This document shows, piece after piece, positions 33,339 through 43,165 of a stretch of 64,000 bases of DNA. Source of the DNA: Parvularcula sp964556115 (GTDB lineage: Bacteria; Pseudomonadota; Alphaproteobacteria; Caulobacterales; Parvularculaceae); NCBI GenBank assembly GCA_964556115.1, contig CAZKVC010000002.1:1-64000 (forward strand). Direction: 5' to 3'. Position 1 is the stretch's first letter; every line of letters begins with the position of its first letter. A model generated the notes under the pieces. It had not been told where the DNA came from. It saw only the letters and a program-made list of their open reading frames with translations, and did no database searches. Position numbers and translations under genes: made by a program.

Positions 33339-34268
33339 ATGACCGACGCACGCCCCATGCCCCCCGTCACGCGAGTTCCCGTTGGCGCTCTTGGTCCAGA
33401 AGACGCCGTCATCACTGAGGACGGAACGGTCTATTCGGCGCTTCGCAATGACGGCAAGCTCTTGCAGGTTCGCCCCGGCGAGACCGAAGCCAGCGTCATC
33501 GCCGACATCGGCGGAAGGGGTCTTGGCTGCGAGCTGATGCCCGATGGCCGTATTCTTGTCTGCAATGCCGATCTGGGCCTGCAGGCGGTCGACCCCGAAA
33601 CCGGTGCGGTCGAAGCCCTTCTGCCTGAGATCTTCGGTAAGCGTTTCGGCATCTGCAACAACGCCCATATCGCGCCCGACGGGACGATCTATTTCTCGGA
33701 AAGCTCGACCCGCCACCATCTCGAGAACTTCCGGCAGGACATCGCGGAGGACACGCGGACCGGGCGCCTTTTTGCCTATCGGCCGGGTGGTGAGGTGAAG
33801 CTGCTGCTGGACGGGCTCAATTTCGCGAACGGTGTCGTGCTCGATCCGGAAGGCGAGTTCGTTCTCGTCGCCGAGACCGGGCACCGGAAGCTCCACCGTG
33901 TATGGCTGAAGGACGGGCGCCGCGATGTCTTCGCCGAGGTTCCAGGCTTCCCGGACAACCTCTCCATCGGCTCGGACGGCCTCATCTGGTGCGCCGTGCC
34001 CGCGCTTCCCAACCCGGCGCTCGAGCGCATCCACCGCCTGCCGCTTTTCCTGCGCAAGGTTATCGGCGGCCTGCCCGAAGGCCTGAGCCCGAAGGTCGAG
34101 CGTTGTTGCCGCATCTGTGCGTACGATCGGGAAGGGCGGATGGTGCATCTCCTCGACGGGGACCCCTCGGTCTATCACTACGTGACCGGCGTCCGGGAAC
34201 GGGACGGGACCGTGTGGCTCGGCTCGATCAACGAAGAGGCCCTCGGCACCTTCAAGCTCGAGGGCTGA
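33339..34268 (+). CDS. SMP-30/gluconolactonase / strictosidine-synthase-like beta-propeller
   Basis: The 309-residue protein is built of beta-propeller blades: GPEDAVITEDGTVYSALRND, LGCELMPDGRILVCNADLGL, NNAHIAPDGTIYFSES, NGVVLDPEGEFVLVAETGHR and PDNLSIGSDGLIWCAVP. Metal-binding Glu, Asn and Asp positions of the lactonase group are present. Homologues hydrolyse lactones or organophosphates. No signal peptide is seen, so it is probably cytoplasmic. The substrate is unknown. Confidence 0.88.
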   Translation: MTDARPMPPVTRVPVGALGPEDAVITEDGTVYSALRNDGKLLQVRPGETEASVIADIGGRGLGCELMPDGRILVCNADLGLQAVDPETGAVEALLPEIFGKRFGICNNAHIAPDGTIYFSESSTRHHLENFRQDIAEDTRTGRLFAYRPGGEVKLLLDGLNFANGVVLDPEGEFVLVAETGHRKLHRVWLKDGRRDVFAEVPGFPDNLSIGSDGLIWCAVPALPNPALERIHRLPLFLRKVIGGLPEGLSPKVERCCRICAYDREGRMVHLLDGDPSVYHYVTGVRERDGTVWLGSINEEALGTFKLEG

Positions 34269-34322
34269 ACGCAAGAGGGGTTGCCAAGCGTGGCGCGAGG
34301 TTCTTTCTGCTTCCCCGTGAGC

Positions 34323-35288
34323 ATGCCTTCCCACCGCTTCTCCGTCGCGCCGATGATCGACTGGACGGACCGATACTGCCGGTTCTTCCACCGTCAGCTG
34401 ACCGCCCGTGCGCTTCTCTACACCGAGATGATCACGGCCGAGGCGATCCTGAACGGGGACCGCGACCACCTTCTGGCTTATGACCATGGCGGTCCCACCG
34501 CGCTTCAGCTTGGTGGTTCTGATCCCCGGAAGATGGCCGAAGCCGCGCGGATCGGCGTCGGCTACGGCTATGACGAGATCAACATGAACATCGGCTGCCC
34601 CTCGGACCGGGTGCAGTCGGGCCGATTCGGCGCCTGCCTGATGGCCGAGCCGGAGCTGGTTCGGGATTGCCTGATAGCCATGCGCGAGGCGCAGGACCTG
34701 CCCGTCACCGCCAAGTGCCGCATCGGGATCGACGACCAGGATCCCGAGGAGATCCTTCCGCGCTTCATCGAGCATGTGCGCGAGGCGGGGGTGACGACGG
34801 TGATCGTCCACGCCCGAAAAGCTTGGCTTCAGGGCCTGAGCCCCAAGGAGAACCGCACCGTTCCGCCTCTCGATTATGACCTCGTCGCCCGCATCAAGAC
34901 CCGCTTTGACGACATGACGATCGTCCTCAATGGCGGCATCCCTTCACCGCGAGAGGGCCTGGTGCATCTTGAGAGGTTCGACGGCGTCATGCTCGGCCGC
35001 GCGGCCTATGAGCGTCCGGCGGAGCTGGGGGAGGTGGATGCCAGCTATTTCGGTGATGACCGCCCAGCTCCCCAACCCGAGGATGTGGTCGCCAAGGTCG
35101 TAGCCAAAGCCGAAGCCGACGGCACCCGCCTCTGGCGCTATGCGAGGCATATGCTCGGTCTCTTCGCAGGGCGTCCCGGTGCCCGGCGCTGGCGTCGCCG
35201 CATTTCCGAAGAGGCCCGCGATGCCGATCCGCAGCTTCTCCTGCGGATCATCGAGGATGAGGGCTTGGGTCAGCGAGAGGCGGCATGA
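34323..35288 (+). CDS. dusA: tRNA-dihydrouridine synthase A
   Basis: An FMN enzyme that reduces uridine to dihydrouridine in the tRNA D-loop. The 321-residue protein begins MPSHRFSVAPMIDWTDRYC, as DusA proteins do. It carries LGGSDPRKMAEAA, the Dus signature INMNIGCPSDRVQSGRFGAC with the catalytic Cys, and TVIVHARKAWLQGLSPKENR, which is DusA-specific. ATG 34323 is preferred over a TTG at 34281. It overlaps the next gene by 4 nt. Confidence 0.95.
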   Translation: MPSHRFSVAPMIDWTDRYCRFFHRQLTARALLYTEMITAEAILNGDRDHLLAYDHGGPTALQLGGSDPRKMAEAARIGVGYGYDEINMNIGCPSDRVQSGRFGACLMAEPELVRDCLIAMREAQDLPVTAKCRIGIDDQDPEEILPRFIEHVREAGVTTVIVHARKAWLQGLSPKENRTVPPLDYDLVARIKTRFDDMTIVLNGGIPSPREGLVHLERFDGVMLGRAAYERPAELGEVDASYFGDDRPAPQPEDVVAKVVAKAEADGTRLWRYARHMLGLFAGRPGARRWRRRISEEARDADPQLLLRIIEDEGLGQREAA

Positions 35289-35554
35289 GGTCGAACACGC
35301 GGTCCGTCCTCTGGGCCATGGCCAGCATGGGTGTGCTCTACGCTTTTGCCCTGATTGGCACGATGGCGGGGGATGTCGTGCCGGACCTTGTTCTCATTGG
35401 CCTGATGTTCGTGCTGTCGCTCTTCTGCCTTTGGCGCTCATGGGTCCTGGGCCGAACCGCCAGGGTGTTCACTGTCTTCGTGCTCGTCCTGCAGCTCTTT
35501 TTCGTCTCGATCGCGCTCGGTATTCCGTGGACCGGTCGAGATGCCTGGCTATGA
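35285..35554 (+). CDS. Small membrane protein of unknown function
   Basis: An 89-residue protein with three hydrophobic segments (about 8-26, 34-48 and 61-79). The Arg-rich N-terminus and the RSWVLGRTAR loop suggest cytoplasmic ends. It overlaps dusA and the TauE/SafE gene on either side (ATGA, and 14 nt), so it is an operon member. No family is recognised. Confidence 0.75.
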   Translation: MRSNTRSVLWAMASMGVLYAFALIGTMAGDVVPDLVLIGLMFVLSLFCLWRSWVLGRTARVFTVFVLVLQLFFVSIALGIPWTGRDAWL

Positions 35555-36353
35555 ATTGACCCTGGTTCTCCTCCTTCTTCTCACCGGCGCGTTTGCCGGG
35601 ACGCTGGGCGGCCTTTTCGGCATTGGCGGCGGCGTGGTGATCGTGCCGGTGCTCTATCTCGTCTTCACGCAAGGCGGGGCCGACCCCGAGATTGCGATGA
35701 AGACCGCCATCGGTACGTCGCTCGCCACCATTATCGTGACCTCACTGCGGTCGCTTCGTGCCCATCAGAAGCGGGGCGCGGTGGATTTTGGCGTGCTGAA
35801 GCTCTGGGCGCCGTTCATTGCCCTTGGTGCCGTCCTCGGCGCAGCGCTCGCGCGGATCATCAGCGGCGACGTGCTTCTCGCCTTCTTCGCCGTCGGTATC
35901 TTCGCCATCGCCATCCAGAGGCTACGCGGCAAACGGAGCGTGAAGACGAATGTCAGCTTCTCACCATCCTCCCAGCGGGGGCTTGCCGTTGGAACCGGGC
36001 TCGTTTCCTCCTTGATGGGCATCGGCGGCGGGGTGATCGGCGTGATCCTCCTCACCGCGCAAGGCAAGACCATGCATCAGGCCGTGGCGACGGCGGCCGG
36101 GTTCGGCATGGCGATCGCCATACCTGGCAGCCTCGGTTTCCTGGTCGCGGGCCTAGGGCAGGGGACGCTCGACGGAGCGGTCGGATATGTCCACCTGCCG
36201 GGCTTCTTCGCGGTGGCTCTCGGCACGCTTCTCTTCGCGCCGCTCGGTGCGGCGCTGGCACACAAGCTGTCCGCGGAGCGTTTGTCGCGTGTCTTCGGGA
36301 TCTATCTTCTGATCACCGGCGTGCTTCTGGCGCGCGAAGCGTTCTTCGTATGA
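35541..36353 (+). CDS. TauE/SafE-family sulfite/anion exporter
   Basis: The 270-residue membrane protein has eight predicted helices and two TauE repeats, each starting with a glycine-rich motif: LGGLFGIGGGVVIVPVLY near 25-42 and SSLMGIGGGVIGVILLT near 155. Members export sulfite, sulfoacetate or other small anions. Substrate is not determinable. It shares an operon with dusA and the small membrane protein. Confidence 0.92.
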   Translation: MPGYELTLVLLLLLTGAFAGTLGGLFGIGGGVVIVPVLYLVFTQGGADPEIAMKTAIGTSLATIIVTSLRSLRAHQKRGAVDFGVLKLWAPFIALGAVLGAALARIISGDVLLAFFAVGIFAIAIQRLRGKRSVKTNVSFSPSSQRGLAVGTGLVSSLMGIGGGVIGVILLTAQGKTMHQAVATAAGFGMAIAIPGSLGFLVAGLGQGTLDGAVGYVHLPGFFAVALGTLLFAPLGAALAHKLSAERLSRVFGIYLLITGVLLAREAFFV

Positions 36354-36416
36354 CCCGCCACGGTTGACCCCTTACCGTGCGCGGCATACCTGCTCGCCGA
36401 TCAAGGAGTTCTCGAG

Positions 36417-37829
36417 ATGAGCAAAGAGTACGACGTCGTCGTCATCGGCGGTGGTCCCGGCGGCTACAATGCCGCGATCCGCGCCGCCCAGCTGGGCCTG
36501 AAGACCGCCTGCATCGACAAGCGCGAGACCGGCAAGTTCGGTGGCACATGCCTCAATGTCGGCTGCATTCCCTCCAAGGCGATGCTGCATGCATCGGAAG
36601 CCTTCGAAGCCGCCGAGAAGCACCTCGCCGGTCTGGGCGTGAAGGTGTCCGGCGTGGAACTCGACCTTGAGAAGATGCTCGGCCAGAAAGCCGACGCGGT
36701 CGATGGACTGACGCAAGGCATCGAATACCTGTTCAAGAAAAACAAGATCGACGGCTACAAGGGCTTTGGCCGGATCGACGGCAAGGGCAAGGTCGCGGTC
36801 GATCTCATGGACGGCGGTACCGAGACCCTGAGCGCGAAGAACATCATCATCGCGACGGGTTCGGACGTTCTCTCCCTGCCGGGAGCAGAGATCGACGAGG
36901 AGGTCATCGTCTCCTCCACCGGCGCGCTCAGCCTGCCCAAGGTGCCGAAGCACATGGTCGTCGTTGGCGGCGGCTATATCGGCCTGGAGATGGGCTCCGT
37001 CTGGCGGCGGCTCGGAGCGAAGGTGACCGTGGTCGAGTTCCTCGACCGGATCACCCCCGGCATGGACTCCGAGATTTCCAAGCAATTCCAGCGCATCCTG
37101 AAAAAGCAGGGCATGGACTTCAAGCTCGGCACCAAGGTCACGGGCATCGAGAAGACCGGCAAGGGTGCCAGGCTGACCGTCGAACCCGCGAAGGGCGGCG
37201 ATCAGGAAACGATCGAAGCGGATGTCGTGCTGATCTCGATCGGTCGTAAACCCTATACGGACGGCCTCGGTCTCGACACCGTCGGTATCAAGACCAATGA
37301 GCGCGGCTTCATCCCTGTCGACGATCACTGGCGCACCGGCGCCGAGGGCGTCTACGCCATCGGCGATGTGACCCCGGGCCCGATGCTGGCACACAAGGCC
37401 GAGGAAGAAGCCGTCGCGGTGGCCGAGGTCATCAAGAACGGTCATGGCCATGTCGACTACGGCATCATCCCGGGGGTCGTTTACACCGATCCCGAGGTTG
37501 CGACCGTCGGCAAGACTGAAGACGAGCTGAAAGAGGCAGGTGTCGACTACAAGGTCGGCAAGTTCCCCTTCACCGCGAACAGCCGGGCCAAGACCAATCA
37601 CGAGACGGACGGCTTCGTGAAGGTCCTCGCTGATGCCAAGACCGACAAGGTTCTTGGGGTTCATATGATCGGTACCGGCGTCGGCGAGATGATCGCCGAA
37701 GCGTGTGTCATCATGGCCTTCGGCGGCAGCTCCGAGGATATTGCCAGGACCTGCCACCCCCACCCGACCCGCACCGAGGCCTTCAGGCAGGCGGCCATGG
37801 GCGTCGAAGGGTGGACGATGCAGGCCTGA
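36417..37829 (+). CDS. lpdA: Dihydrolipoyl dehydrogenase (E3)
   Basis: The 470-residue flavoenzyme reoxidises dihydrolipoamide in 2-oxoacid dehydrogenase or glycine-cleavage complexes. It shows FAD motif DVVVIGGGPGGYNAAIRAAQ, redox disulfide GGTCLNVGCIPSKAM, NAD motif VVVGGGYIGLEMGSVW, AIGDVTPGPMLAHKAEEE and the active-site base in ARTCHPHPTRTEA. Length and all catalytic residues are normal. No E1/E2 genes are in the window. Confidence 0.97.
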   Translation: MSKEYDVVVIGGGPGGYNAAIRAAQLGLKTACIDKRETGKFGGTCLNVGCIPSKAMLHASEAFEAAEKHLAGLGVKVSGVELDLEKMLGQKADAVDGLTQGIEYLFKKNKIDGYKGFGRIDGKGKVAVDLMDGGTETLSAKNIIIATGSDVLSLPGAEIDEEVIVSSTGALSLPKVPKHMVVVGGGYIGLEMGSVWRRLGAKVTVVEFLDRITPGMDSEISKQFQRILKKQGMDFKLGTKVTGIEKTGKGARLTVEPAKGGDQETIEADVVLISIGRKPYTDGLGLDTVGIKTNERGFIPVDDHWRTGAEGVYAIGDVTPGPMLAHKAEEEAVAVAEVIKNGHGHVDYGIIPGVVYTDPEVATVGKTEDELKEAGVDYKVGKFPFTANSRAKTNHETDGFVKVLADAKTDKVLGVHMIGTGVGEMIAEACVIMAFGGSSEDIARTCHPHPTRTEAFRQAAMGVEGWTMQA

Positions 37830-37894
37830 CGGCCTTTTGGGCGGCGGGCTTCGGCCCGCTGCAACCTAAGGGTTCTCGTCGGTGTTTGCGACGC

Positions 37895-38539
37895 ATGGAC
37901 GCAAGCAGCACCACCCCTCCCGGTAGCGGAACTTCCGACGCCGCCGACAGCAGCGAACCGCTTCAGCAGATCCTCGAAACGGCCCGTGGCTCATCCGATG
38001 GGGAGAAGGCGTCGGTCGGCAATATGATCGACGCCTTCGGTGCTTCGAGCCTCGGGCCAGTGCTGATCCTCATCGGCATCCTGACGTTCTTCCCCCCGAT
38101 CGGTGCGGTTCCCGGGGTGCCTATCATCCTGGCGCTGATCACGATCCTCTACGCCGTGCAGTTCCTCGTCGGCCGCCCGCAGGTCTGGCTGCCGAACCGC
38201 ATCCGCAAGATCAGTATCGAACGCGACAAGATCGGCAGGGCGCAGAGCAAGCTCGAGCCTTTCCTCCGCAGGGTCGATCATCTGTTCAAGGAACGCCTGA
38301 CGTTCTTCACGGGCGATTCGGCAGCGCGGCTCGCAACAGCCGCGGTCATCCTCCATGCGCTCCTCATGATCCCGCTCGAATTCGTCAGCCTTGTCGCGAT
38401 CCCCGGAGCGGCGCTCCTGTTCTTCGGTGTGGCACTGGTGGCTCGCGATGGCCTGATGATGCTGCTCGGCTGGCTCGTCACAGTCGGTGCGGTCGCAGCA
38501 ACAGTCTTCCTCGTCCCCTGGGGCAGGGTGTTCGGCTGA
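37895..38539 (+). CDS. exoD: ExoD-family exopolysaccharide synthesis protein
   Basis: The 214-residue protein has a soluble N-terminus of about 55 residues (LQQILETARGSSDGEKASVG). A hydrophobic domain with four or five helices follows, including LILIGILTFFPPIGAVPGVPI and two segments after residue 145. This is the PF06055 ExoD layout. In Sinorhizobium exoD affects exopolysaccharide and alkali tolerance; the molecular role is unknown. It converges with the hybrid kinase gene, the two stops being adjacent. Confidence 0.88.
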   Translation: MDASSTTPPGSGTSDAADSSEPLQQILETARGSSDGEKASVGNMIDAFGASSLGPVLILIGILTFFPPIGAVPGVPIILALITILYAVQFLVGRPQVWLPNRIRKISIERDKIGRAQSKLEPFLRRVDHLFKERLTFFTGDSAARLATAAVILHALLMIPLEFVSLVAIPGAALLFFGVALVARDGLMMLLGWLVTVGAVAATVFLVPWGRVFG

Positions 38540-40318
38540 TCAGCCTGCCAACCCTTCGCCCTTCACCTGCTGCTCGCGCTCGACGAGGTCGACGAGGACC
38601 TGGCGCAGAGTATCGGGCCTGACAGGCTTGGCCACGAAATCGTCGACACCGCAGGCCATCGCATCATCGATATCCGCCTGCTGAGCGTCGGCGCTGACGA
38701 TGACGATCGGGATATCACGGTAGGCGGTGTCCGCCCGCCGGACCTTCACAGCGACGGTCAGGCCGTCCATTCCCGGCATGTGCTTGTCGAGAAGCAGAAG
38801 ATCGAAGCGGTCGAGGGCGAGCGCTTCGAGAGCGCTTTCCCCGTCCTCGGCAAAGGTGAAACGCATGCCCCAAGCCGTGAGGAACTCGCGCATCACCATC
38901 CGGTTCACCTCATTGTCCTCGGCCACCAGAACGTGCAGCCCTTCGAGTGTTTCCGATGGAGCGAGTGCGCTTCGCCGCGGCGTCATCGCCGTCTTCTCTG
39001 CAGTGGGGAGGGGAAGGCTGAAGCGGAAGACCGAACCCTGATCGCTGGAGCTTTCCAGGACCAGCTCCCCCCCCATCAGTTCAGCCAGAAGGCGCGAGAT
39101 CGGAAGGCCGAGACCCGTTCCGCCGAAGCGCCGGGTTATGCCGCTGTCCTCCTGCTTGAACGGCTCGAAGATGCCCCCCTGGACCTCCGGCTTGATGCCG
39201 GGGCCGGTATCGCGAACGCAGAAGATGAAACGCCGGCTCTCGCCGTCACCTTCGGCACTGAGACTGATCTCGACGGAGCCGCGCTCGGTGAACTTGATGG
39301 CGTTGCTGACAAGGTTCTGCAGGATCTGCCCGATCCGGTGGTCATCGCCCAACACGCCTTCGGGCACGTCGCTGTAGATCTTCGTGCGCAGCGTGATCTT
39401 CTTGGCCGCGGCAGCTTGCATCCAGTTGTCCTGAATATGGCGAAGAAGATCGGGAAGCGAGAAAGGCCGCTCTTCCAGCTCCAGCCTTCCCGCCTCGATC
39501 TTCGAGAGGTCCAGCAGATCGCCGATGATGACCAGGAGGCTTTCTCCTGATCGCCGGATCGTTTCGGCCAGCGCCCTTTCCCGGGGGGAGAGGTTGCTCG
39601 CGGACAAAGCTTCGGCAAGGCCGAGAATGCCGTTGAGGGGCGTGCGCAGCTCATGGCTCATGGTAGCCAGGAACTCGGACTTGGCTTCCTCGGCCCGTTT
39701 GGTGCGGGCGACGCTCTTCTGGAGCTTGTCGAGGCTCTGGAAGGTGTTGGTGCTGAAGACGATGGCGAGCACCGTGCCCATCAGGATGGCAAACTCGCTC
39801 TGGGTAAAGCGCTGGAAGACCCAGCCGAAATCCGAGGCATAGCCGAAATTGTCGTTGCCCAGCGCAATGACGAAGAGGCCGCCGACGAACGTCATGGCAG
39901 CAAGGCCGTAAAGAAGGGCGGCCCGCCAGTCGAAGATGTAGCCGACGATCATCGGGCCGATGGCGAGGAAGGGGAGGAGGGAAGAGTTGACCCCGCTACC
40001 GTCCGGTATGGCCGATCCCGCGATCGCGCCGATCATCAGCACCGTATAGAAGACAGCGAAACCCGCATAGAACTTAACCCATCGCACGAGCGCGATCGAA
40101 GCCAGCACCACCACCGCGGCGCCAATGCAGATGAAGGTGTCCTTGTTCCAGCCGCCATAGGTGATCAGCAGACCAGGCAGGTTGAGGAGCTGGGTGAAGA
40201 CCAGCGTCAGCCCGACGACATAAATGCCGCGTGCCCGTGTGACGGCCTCGAGCGGTCCGTCCCTGTCGATCCGCAGCCAGCTCTCGATCGCTGCGTGAAT
40301 GTTGCCGATGAAACCCAC
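38540..40318 (-). CDS. Membrane hybrid histidine kinase with receiver domain
   Basis: A 592-residue protein. A membrane sensor part of six or so helices (about 30-195) carries no periplasmic domain. HisKA follows (SEFLATMSHELRTPLNGILG, phospho-His near 225), then HATPase (NLVSNAIKFTE, RDTGPGIK, FGGTGLGLPISR). The C-terminal receiver has LHVLVAEDNEVNRMVM, DLLLLDKHMPGMDG (phospho-Asp) and FVAKPV. Such hybrids pass phosphate to an Hpt protein, none of which is in the window. The signal is unknown. Confidence 0.93.
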   Translation of the reverse strand: MGFIGNIHAAIESWLRIDRDGPLEAVTRARGIYVVGLTLVFTQLLNLPGLLITYGGWNKDTFICIGAAVVVLASIALVRWVKFYAGFAVFYTVLMIGAIAGSAIPDGSGVNSSLLPFLAIGPMIVGYIFDWRAALLYGLAAMTFVGGLFVIALGNDNFGYASDFGWVFQRFTQSEFAILMGTVLAIVFSTNTFQSLDKLQKSVARTKRAEEAKSEFLATMSHELRTPLNGILGLAEALSASNLSPRERALAETIRRSGESLLVIIGDLLDLSKIEAGRLELEERPFSLPDLLRHIQDNWMQAAAAKKITLRTKIYSDVPEGVLGDDHRIGQILQNLVSNAIKFTERGSVEISLSAEGDGESRRFIFCVRDTGPGIKPEVQGGIFEPFKQEDSGITRRFGGTGLGLPISRLLAELMGGELVLESSSDQGSVFRFSLPLPTAEKTAMTPRRSALAPSETLEGLHVLVAEDNEVNRMVMREFLTAWGMRFTFAEDGESALEALALDRFDLLLLDKHMPGMDGLTVAVKVRRADTAYRDIPIVIVSADAQQADIDDAMACGVDDFVAKPVRPDTLRQVLVDLVEREQQVKGEGLAG

Positions 40319-40487
40319 GTAGACCCGCTGTTCCTGCCCCTTGGTCAGGACCTTAAGGGTAGAAGCCTGACAAGCCGTTGACCGAAGAGGTCAAGCTCGC
40401 CCGGATTCGGAGCAGTCTGATCTTTCCAAGGCCCCAAAGCGCCGTTAGTGTCGCGCGTTCTTGTGAGTTTATCTGGAAACGGGGCGC

Positions 40488-42236
40488 ATGTCAGAAACTA
40501 CGGACCGGACAGTCGGTGAAGGGATCAATGAGGCCGGGGGGCTCGTTGACCTGACCGATGACAAGAGCTTTTTCGGTCACCCGAAGGGCCTTGCGATTCT
40601 CTTCTTCGCCGAGATGTGGGAGCGCTTCTCGTTCTACGGGATGCGTTCGCTCCTGACGCTCTACCTGGTGCAGCACTTCCTGTTCAGCCAGGACAAGGCG
40701 CAGGGGATCTACGCTGCTTATGGTTCGCTGGTCTACCTGACCCCCGTGATCGGCGGTCTGATCGCCGACCGTTTTCTGGGGCCGCGCCGGGCCGTCCTGA
40801 TCGGTGCCATCTTCCTGACCGCAGGTCACGGCCTGATGGCTTTCGAAGGCTCGGGTTCACAGTCGATCATCGAATATGAGGGCTCGCGCTACGAGGTCGT
40901 GGTCGAAGGCCGCGGCGAGCGTGCTCAGTCCTTCCTTCAGGACGGCGATGAGCTCCGTCCGATCCGCTATACCTCCGAAGGCATCAACCTGCAGGGCGAA
41001 GGGACAGCGCCGTCGCTGATCGAGCGGGGCACCTATGAAGAGGTGATCGAGCAGGAACAGACCTATGTGAACATCCTGTTCCTGGCGCTCTCCCTGATCG
41101 TGGTCGGTGTCGGCTTCCTCAAGGCGAACATCTCCACCATGGTCGGCCAGCTCTACACCACAGCCGACCCGCGCCGTGATCCGGGTTTCACGATCTTCTA
41201 CATCGGCATCAACACCGGTTCCCTTGCCGCCTATCTCCTCTGCGGCTGGCTCGCCTACAGCTATGGCTGGGGATATGGCTTCGGCGCGGCCGGTATCGGC
41301 ATGGCGCTTGGGCTCCTCGTCTTCGTCATCGGCAAGCCGCTTCTCAAGGGCCGCGGTGAGCCGCCGATCACCCTCAAGGGCTTCATGGTGGCGGCCACCT
41401 GGATTGGGGGTATCGTTGCACTGGCGCCGATCTATTTCCTCATCCAGCGCGATGAGTTCCTCTCAGTGCTCCTCCTTTACGGCGGCCCGATCCTCTATGC
41501 CTTCCTCCTGATCTTCGCGATCGTGGCCTTCAAGGCCGAGGTCCGCAGCCGGATGATGGTGGCCGTTATCCTGACGTTCTTCTCGGTGATGTTCTGGGCC
41601 CTGTTCGAACAGGCAGGTACTTCACTCACGCTCTACGCGGCGAACAACTCGGCGCTTCCGGGCTTCATGAACGCAGCGCAGGTCGGGTTCCTGAACCCGC
41701 TCTTCATCATCGCCCTCGGCCCCGTCTTCGCCTGGCTCTGGATGGCGCTGGCCCGGCGCGGGGCCGAGCCCTCCACCCCGGTCAAGTTCGCCCTCGGCAT
41801 CGCGCAGGTCGGCCTAGGCTTCTTCTTCCTGGTGTGGGGCATCAACGGCTTCGCCAATGAGGTCGAAACCGCGGACGGGGTGAAATACCTCGTGCCGTTC
41901 ATCTTCATCGCGGGCGCTTATCTCCTGCACTCCACCGGCGAGCTGTCGCTTTCCCCGGTCGGCCTGTCGATGATCACCAAGCTCTCCGCGCCAAGCGTGG
42001 TCGGCTTGATGATGGGCGCGTGGTTCCTGTCGTCGTCGCTCGGTCACAATCTCGGCGGCATCATCGCCCGGAGGAGCTCGACCGAGACCGTGGGCGGGGT
42101 CGTGACGGACAACGCTGCGCAGCTCGACGCCTATGCGAGGACCTTCACCGAAGCCGGCTTCCTCGGCATCGGTGTGGCCGTGATCGTCCTGGCGATCTCG
42201 CCGCTCCTGAAGCGGTGGATGGCAGGCATCCGCTAA
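40488..42236 (+). CDS. POT-family proton-dependent oligopeptide transporter
   Basis: The 582-residue MFS transporter has the POT N-terminal signature FFAEMWERFSFYGMRSLLTLYL, containing the ExxER proton-coupling motif. The second signature is in DPGFTIFYIGINTGSLAAYL. Fourteen helices are likely. A soluble stretch of about 65 residues (roughly 125-190, rich in Glu and Gly) sits between TM4 and TM5 and is longer than in E. coli DtpA. Similar inserts occur in some POT relatives. It imports di- or tripeptides using protons. Confidence 0.93.
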   Translation: MSETTDRTVGEGINEAGGLVDLTDDKSFFGHPKGLAILFFAEMWERFSFYGMRSLLTLYLVQHFLFSQDKAQGIYAAYGSLVYLTPVIGGLIADRFLGPRRAVLIGAIFLTAGHGLMAFEGSGSQSIIEYEGSRYEVVVEGRGERAQSFLQDGDELRPIRYTSEGINLQGEGTAPSLIERGTYEEVIEQEQTYVNILFLALSLIVVGVGFLKANISTMVGQLYTTADPRRDPGFTIFYIGINTGSLAAYLLCGWLAYSYGWGYGFGAAGIGMALGLLVFVIGKPLLKGRGEPPITLKGFMVAATWIGGIVALAPIYFLIQRDEFLSVLLLYGGPILYAFLLIFAIVAFKAEVRSRMMVAVILTFFSVMFWALFEQAGTSLTLYAANNSALPGFMNAAQVGFLNPLFIIALGPVFAWLWMALARRGAEPSTPVKFALGIAQVGLGFFFLVWGINGFANEVETADGVKYLVPFIFIAGAYLLHSTGELSLSPVGLSMITKLSAPSVVGLMMGAWFLSSSLGHNLGGIIARRSSTETVGGVVTDNAAQLDAYARTFTEAGFLGIGVAVIVLAISPLLKRWMAGIR

Positions 42237-42258
42237 GACCTGTTGCTGGCGGGCCTGT

Positions 42259-43041
42259 TCAGCCCGCCAGCACCTTCGCAGCTTCGGCTGCAAGGTCCTG
42301 ACTGGCGGCGGCGATGATGCGGTAGGGCCCGCTGCCGTCCCGCAGGGGCTTTCCAGTCCAGTCAGTCATCACGCCGCCCGCGGCCCGGATCACCGGGATC
42401 ACCGCGGCGATATCGTGCCAGCTCAGCCCGCCTTCGACCACGAGATCCATGTGTCCCGATGCGACGAGCACGAAGCCGTAGCTGTCCAGGCCTTGACGGG
42501 TCAGGCGTACATGCTGGGCGAGGCGCATGGCGGCTTCGGCTTCCTCGGCGGTGAAGTATTCGCCCGCCCGCATGTCGGTCACCATCATCTTTGCATCGGC
42601 CAGTGTCCGGCACTCTGAGACTGTCCTGGCGGGCCGTTCGGTCCCCGGCAGGCTTCCGCCAGCCCAGCGCTCCTTCAGGAAGGGCTGGTCGATCACACCG
42701 AGAACCGGCTCGCCGTTTTCTTCGAGGCCGATCAGGGTGGTCCACATGGGGATCCCGCAGATGAAGGCTCTCGTGCCGTCCACAGGGTCGAGAACCCAAC
42801 GGAAACGGCCAGCGCCTTCTTTCTCCGGAAATTCCTCGCCCTTGATGCCGTGTTCCGGGCAGGCCTCGTCGATCGCAGCCCGTATGGCGCGCTCGGCTTC
42901 GCGGTCGGCTTCGGTTACCGGGTCGAAGCCGCCCTCGTCCTTATTGGTGACCGAAAGGCCGGTCCGGAAACGGGGCAGCGTCTCTTTCGCGGCGAGATCG
43001 GCAAGGCGGTGGGCGAGGGCGAGTAGATCGTCATTGCGCAT
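42259..43041 (-). CDS. hisN: Histidinol-phosphatase, inositol-monophosphatase fold
   Basis: The 260-residue Mg-dependent phosphatase has FDPVTEADREAERAI, IKGEEFPEKEG, the metal-binding RWVLDPVDGTRAFICGIPMW and GLSWHDIAAVIPVIRAAGG. The FICGIPMW segment is typical of the HisN group, which supplies the histidinol-phosphate phosphatase step in alphaproteobacteria lacking HisB. The specificity call rests on these motifs; an inositol-phosphatase activity cannot be excluded. Confidence 0.9.
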   Translation of the reverse strand: MRNDDLLALAHRLADLAAKETLPRFRTGLSVTNKDEGGFDPVTEADREAERAIRAAIDEACPEHGIKGEEFPEKEGAGRFRWVLDPVDGTRAFICGIPMWTTLIGLEENGEPVLGVIDQPFLKERWAGGSLPGTERPARTVSECRTLADAKMMVTDMRAGEYFTAEEAEAAMRLAQHVRLTRQGLDSYGFVLVASGHMDLVVEGGLSWHDIAAVIPVIRAAGGVMTDWTGKPLRDGSGPYRIIAAASQDLAAEAAKVLAG

Positions 43042-43074
43042 GAGGGCAGGGGCCCTACTTGCCGCGAAATAGCA

Positions 43075-43111
43075 AGACCCTGCGCTGCGGCTGATGCCGC
43101 GCGCAGGGTCT
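43075..43111 (-). terminator. Long hairpin between the XRE regulator and hisN
   Basis: AGACCCTGCGC pairs with GCGCAGGGTCT over 11 bp, and GCGGC/GCCGC extends it inside around a TGAT loop. On the minus strand it follows the XRE gene and is trailed by TTGCTATTT. It is probably that gene's terminator, or an attenuator ahead of hisN. Confidence 0.55.
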
Positions 43112-43165
43112 CTCCCCTCGCCGGCAGCGGTCTGAACCGCCGGCCGGCCCCCCTACGAAGACGGC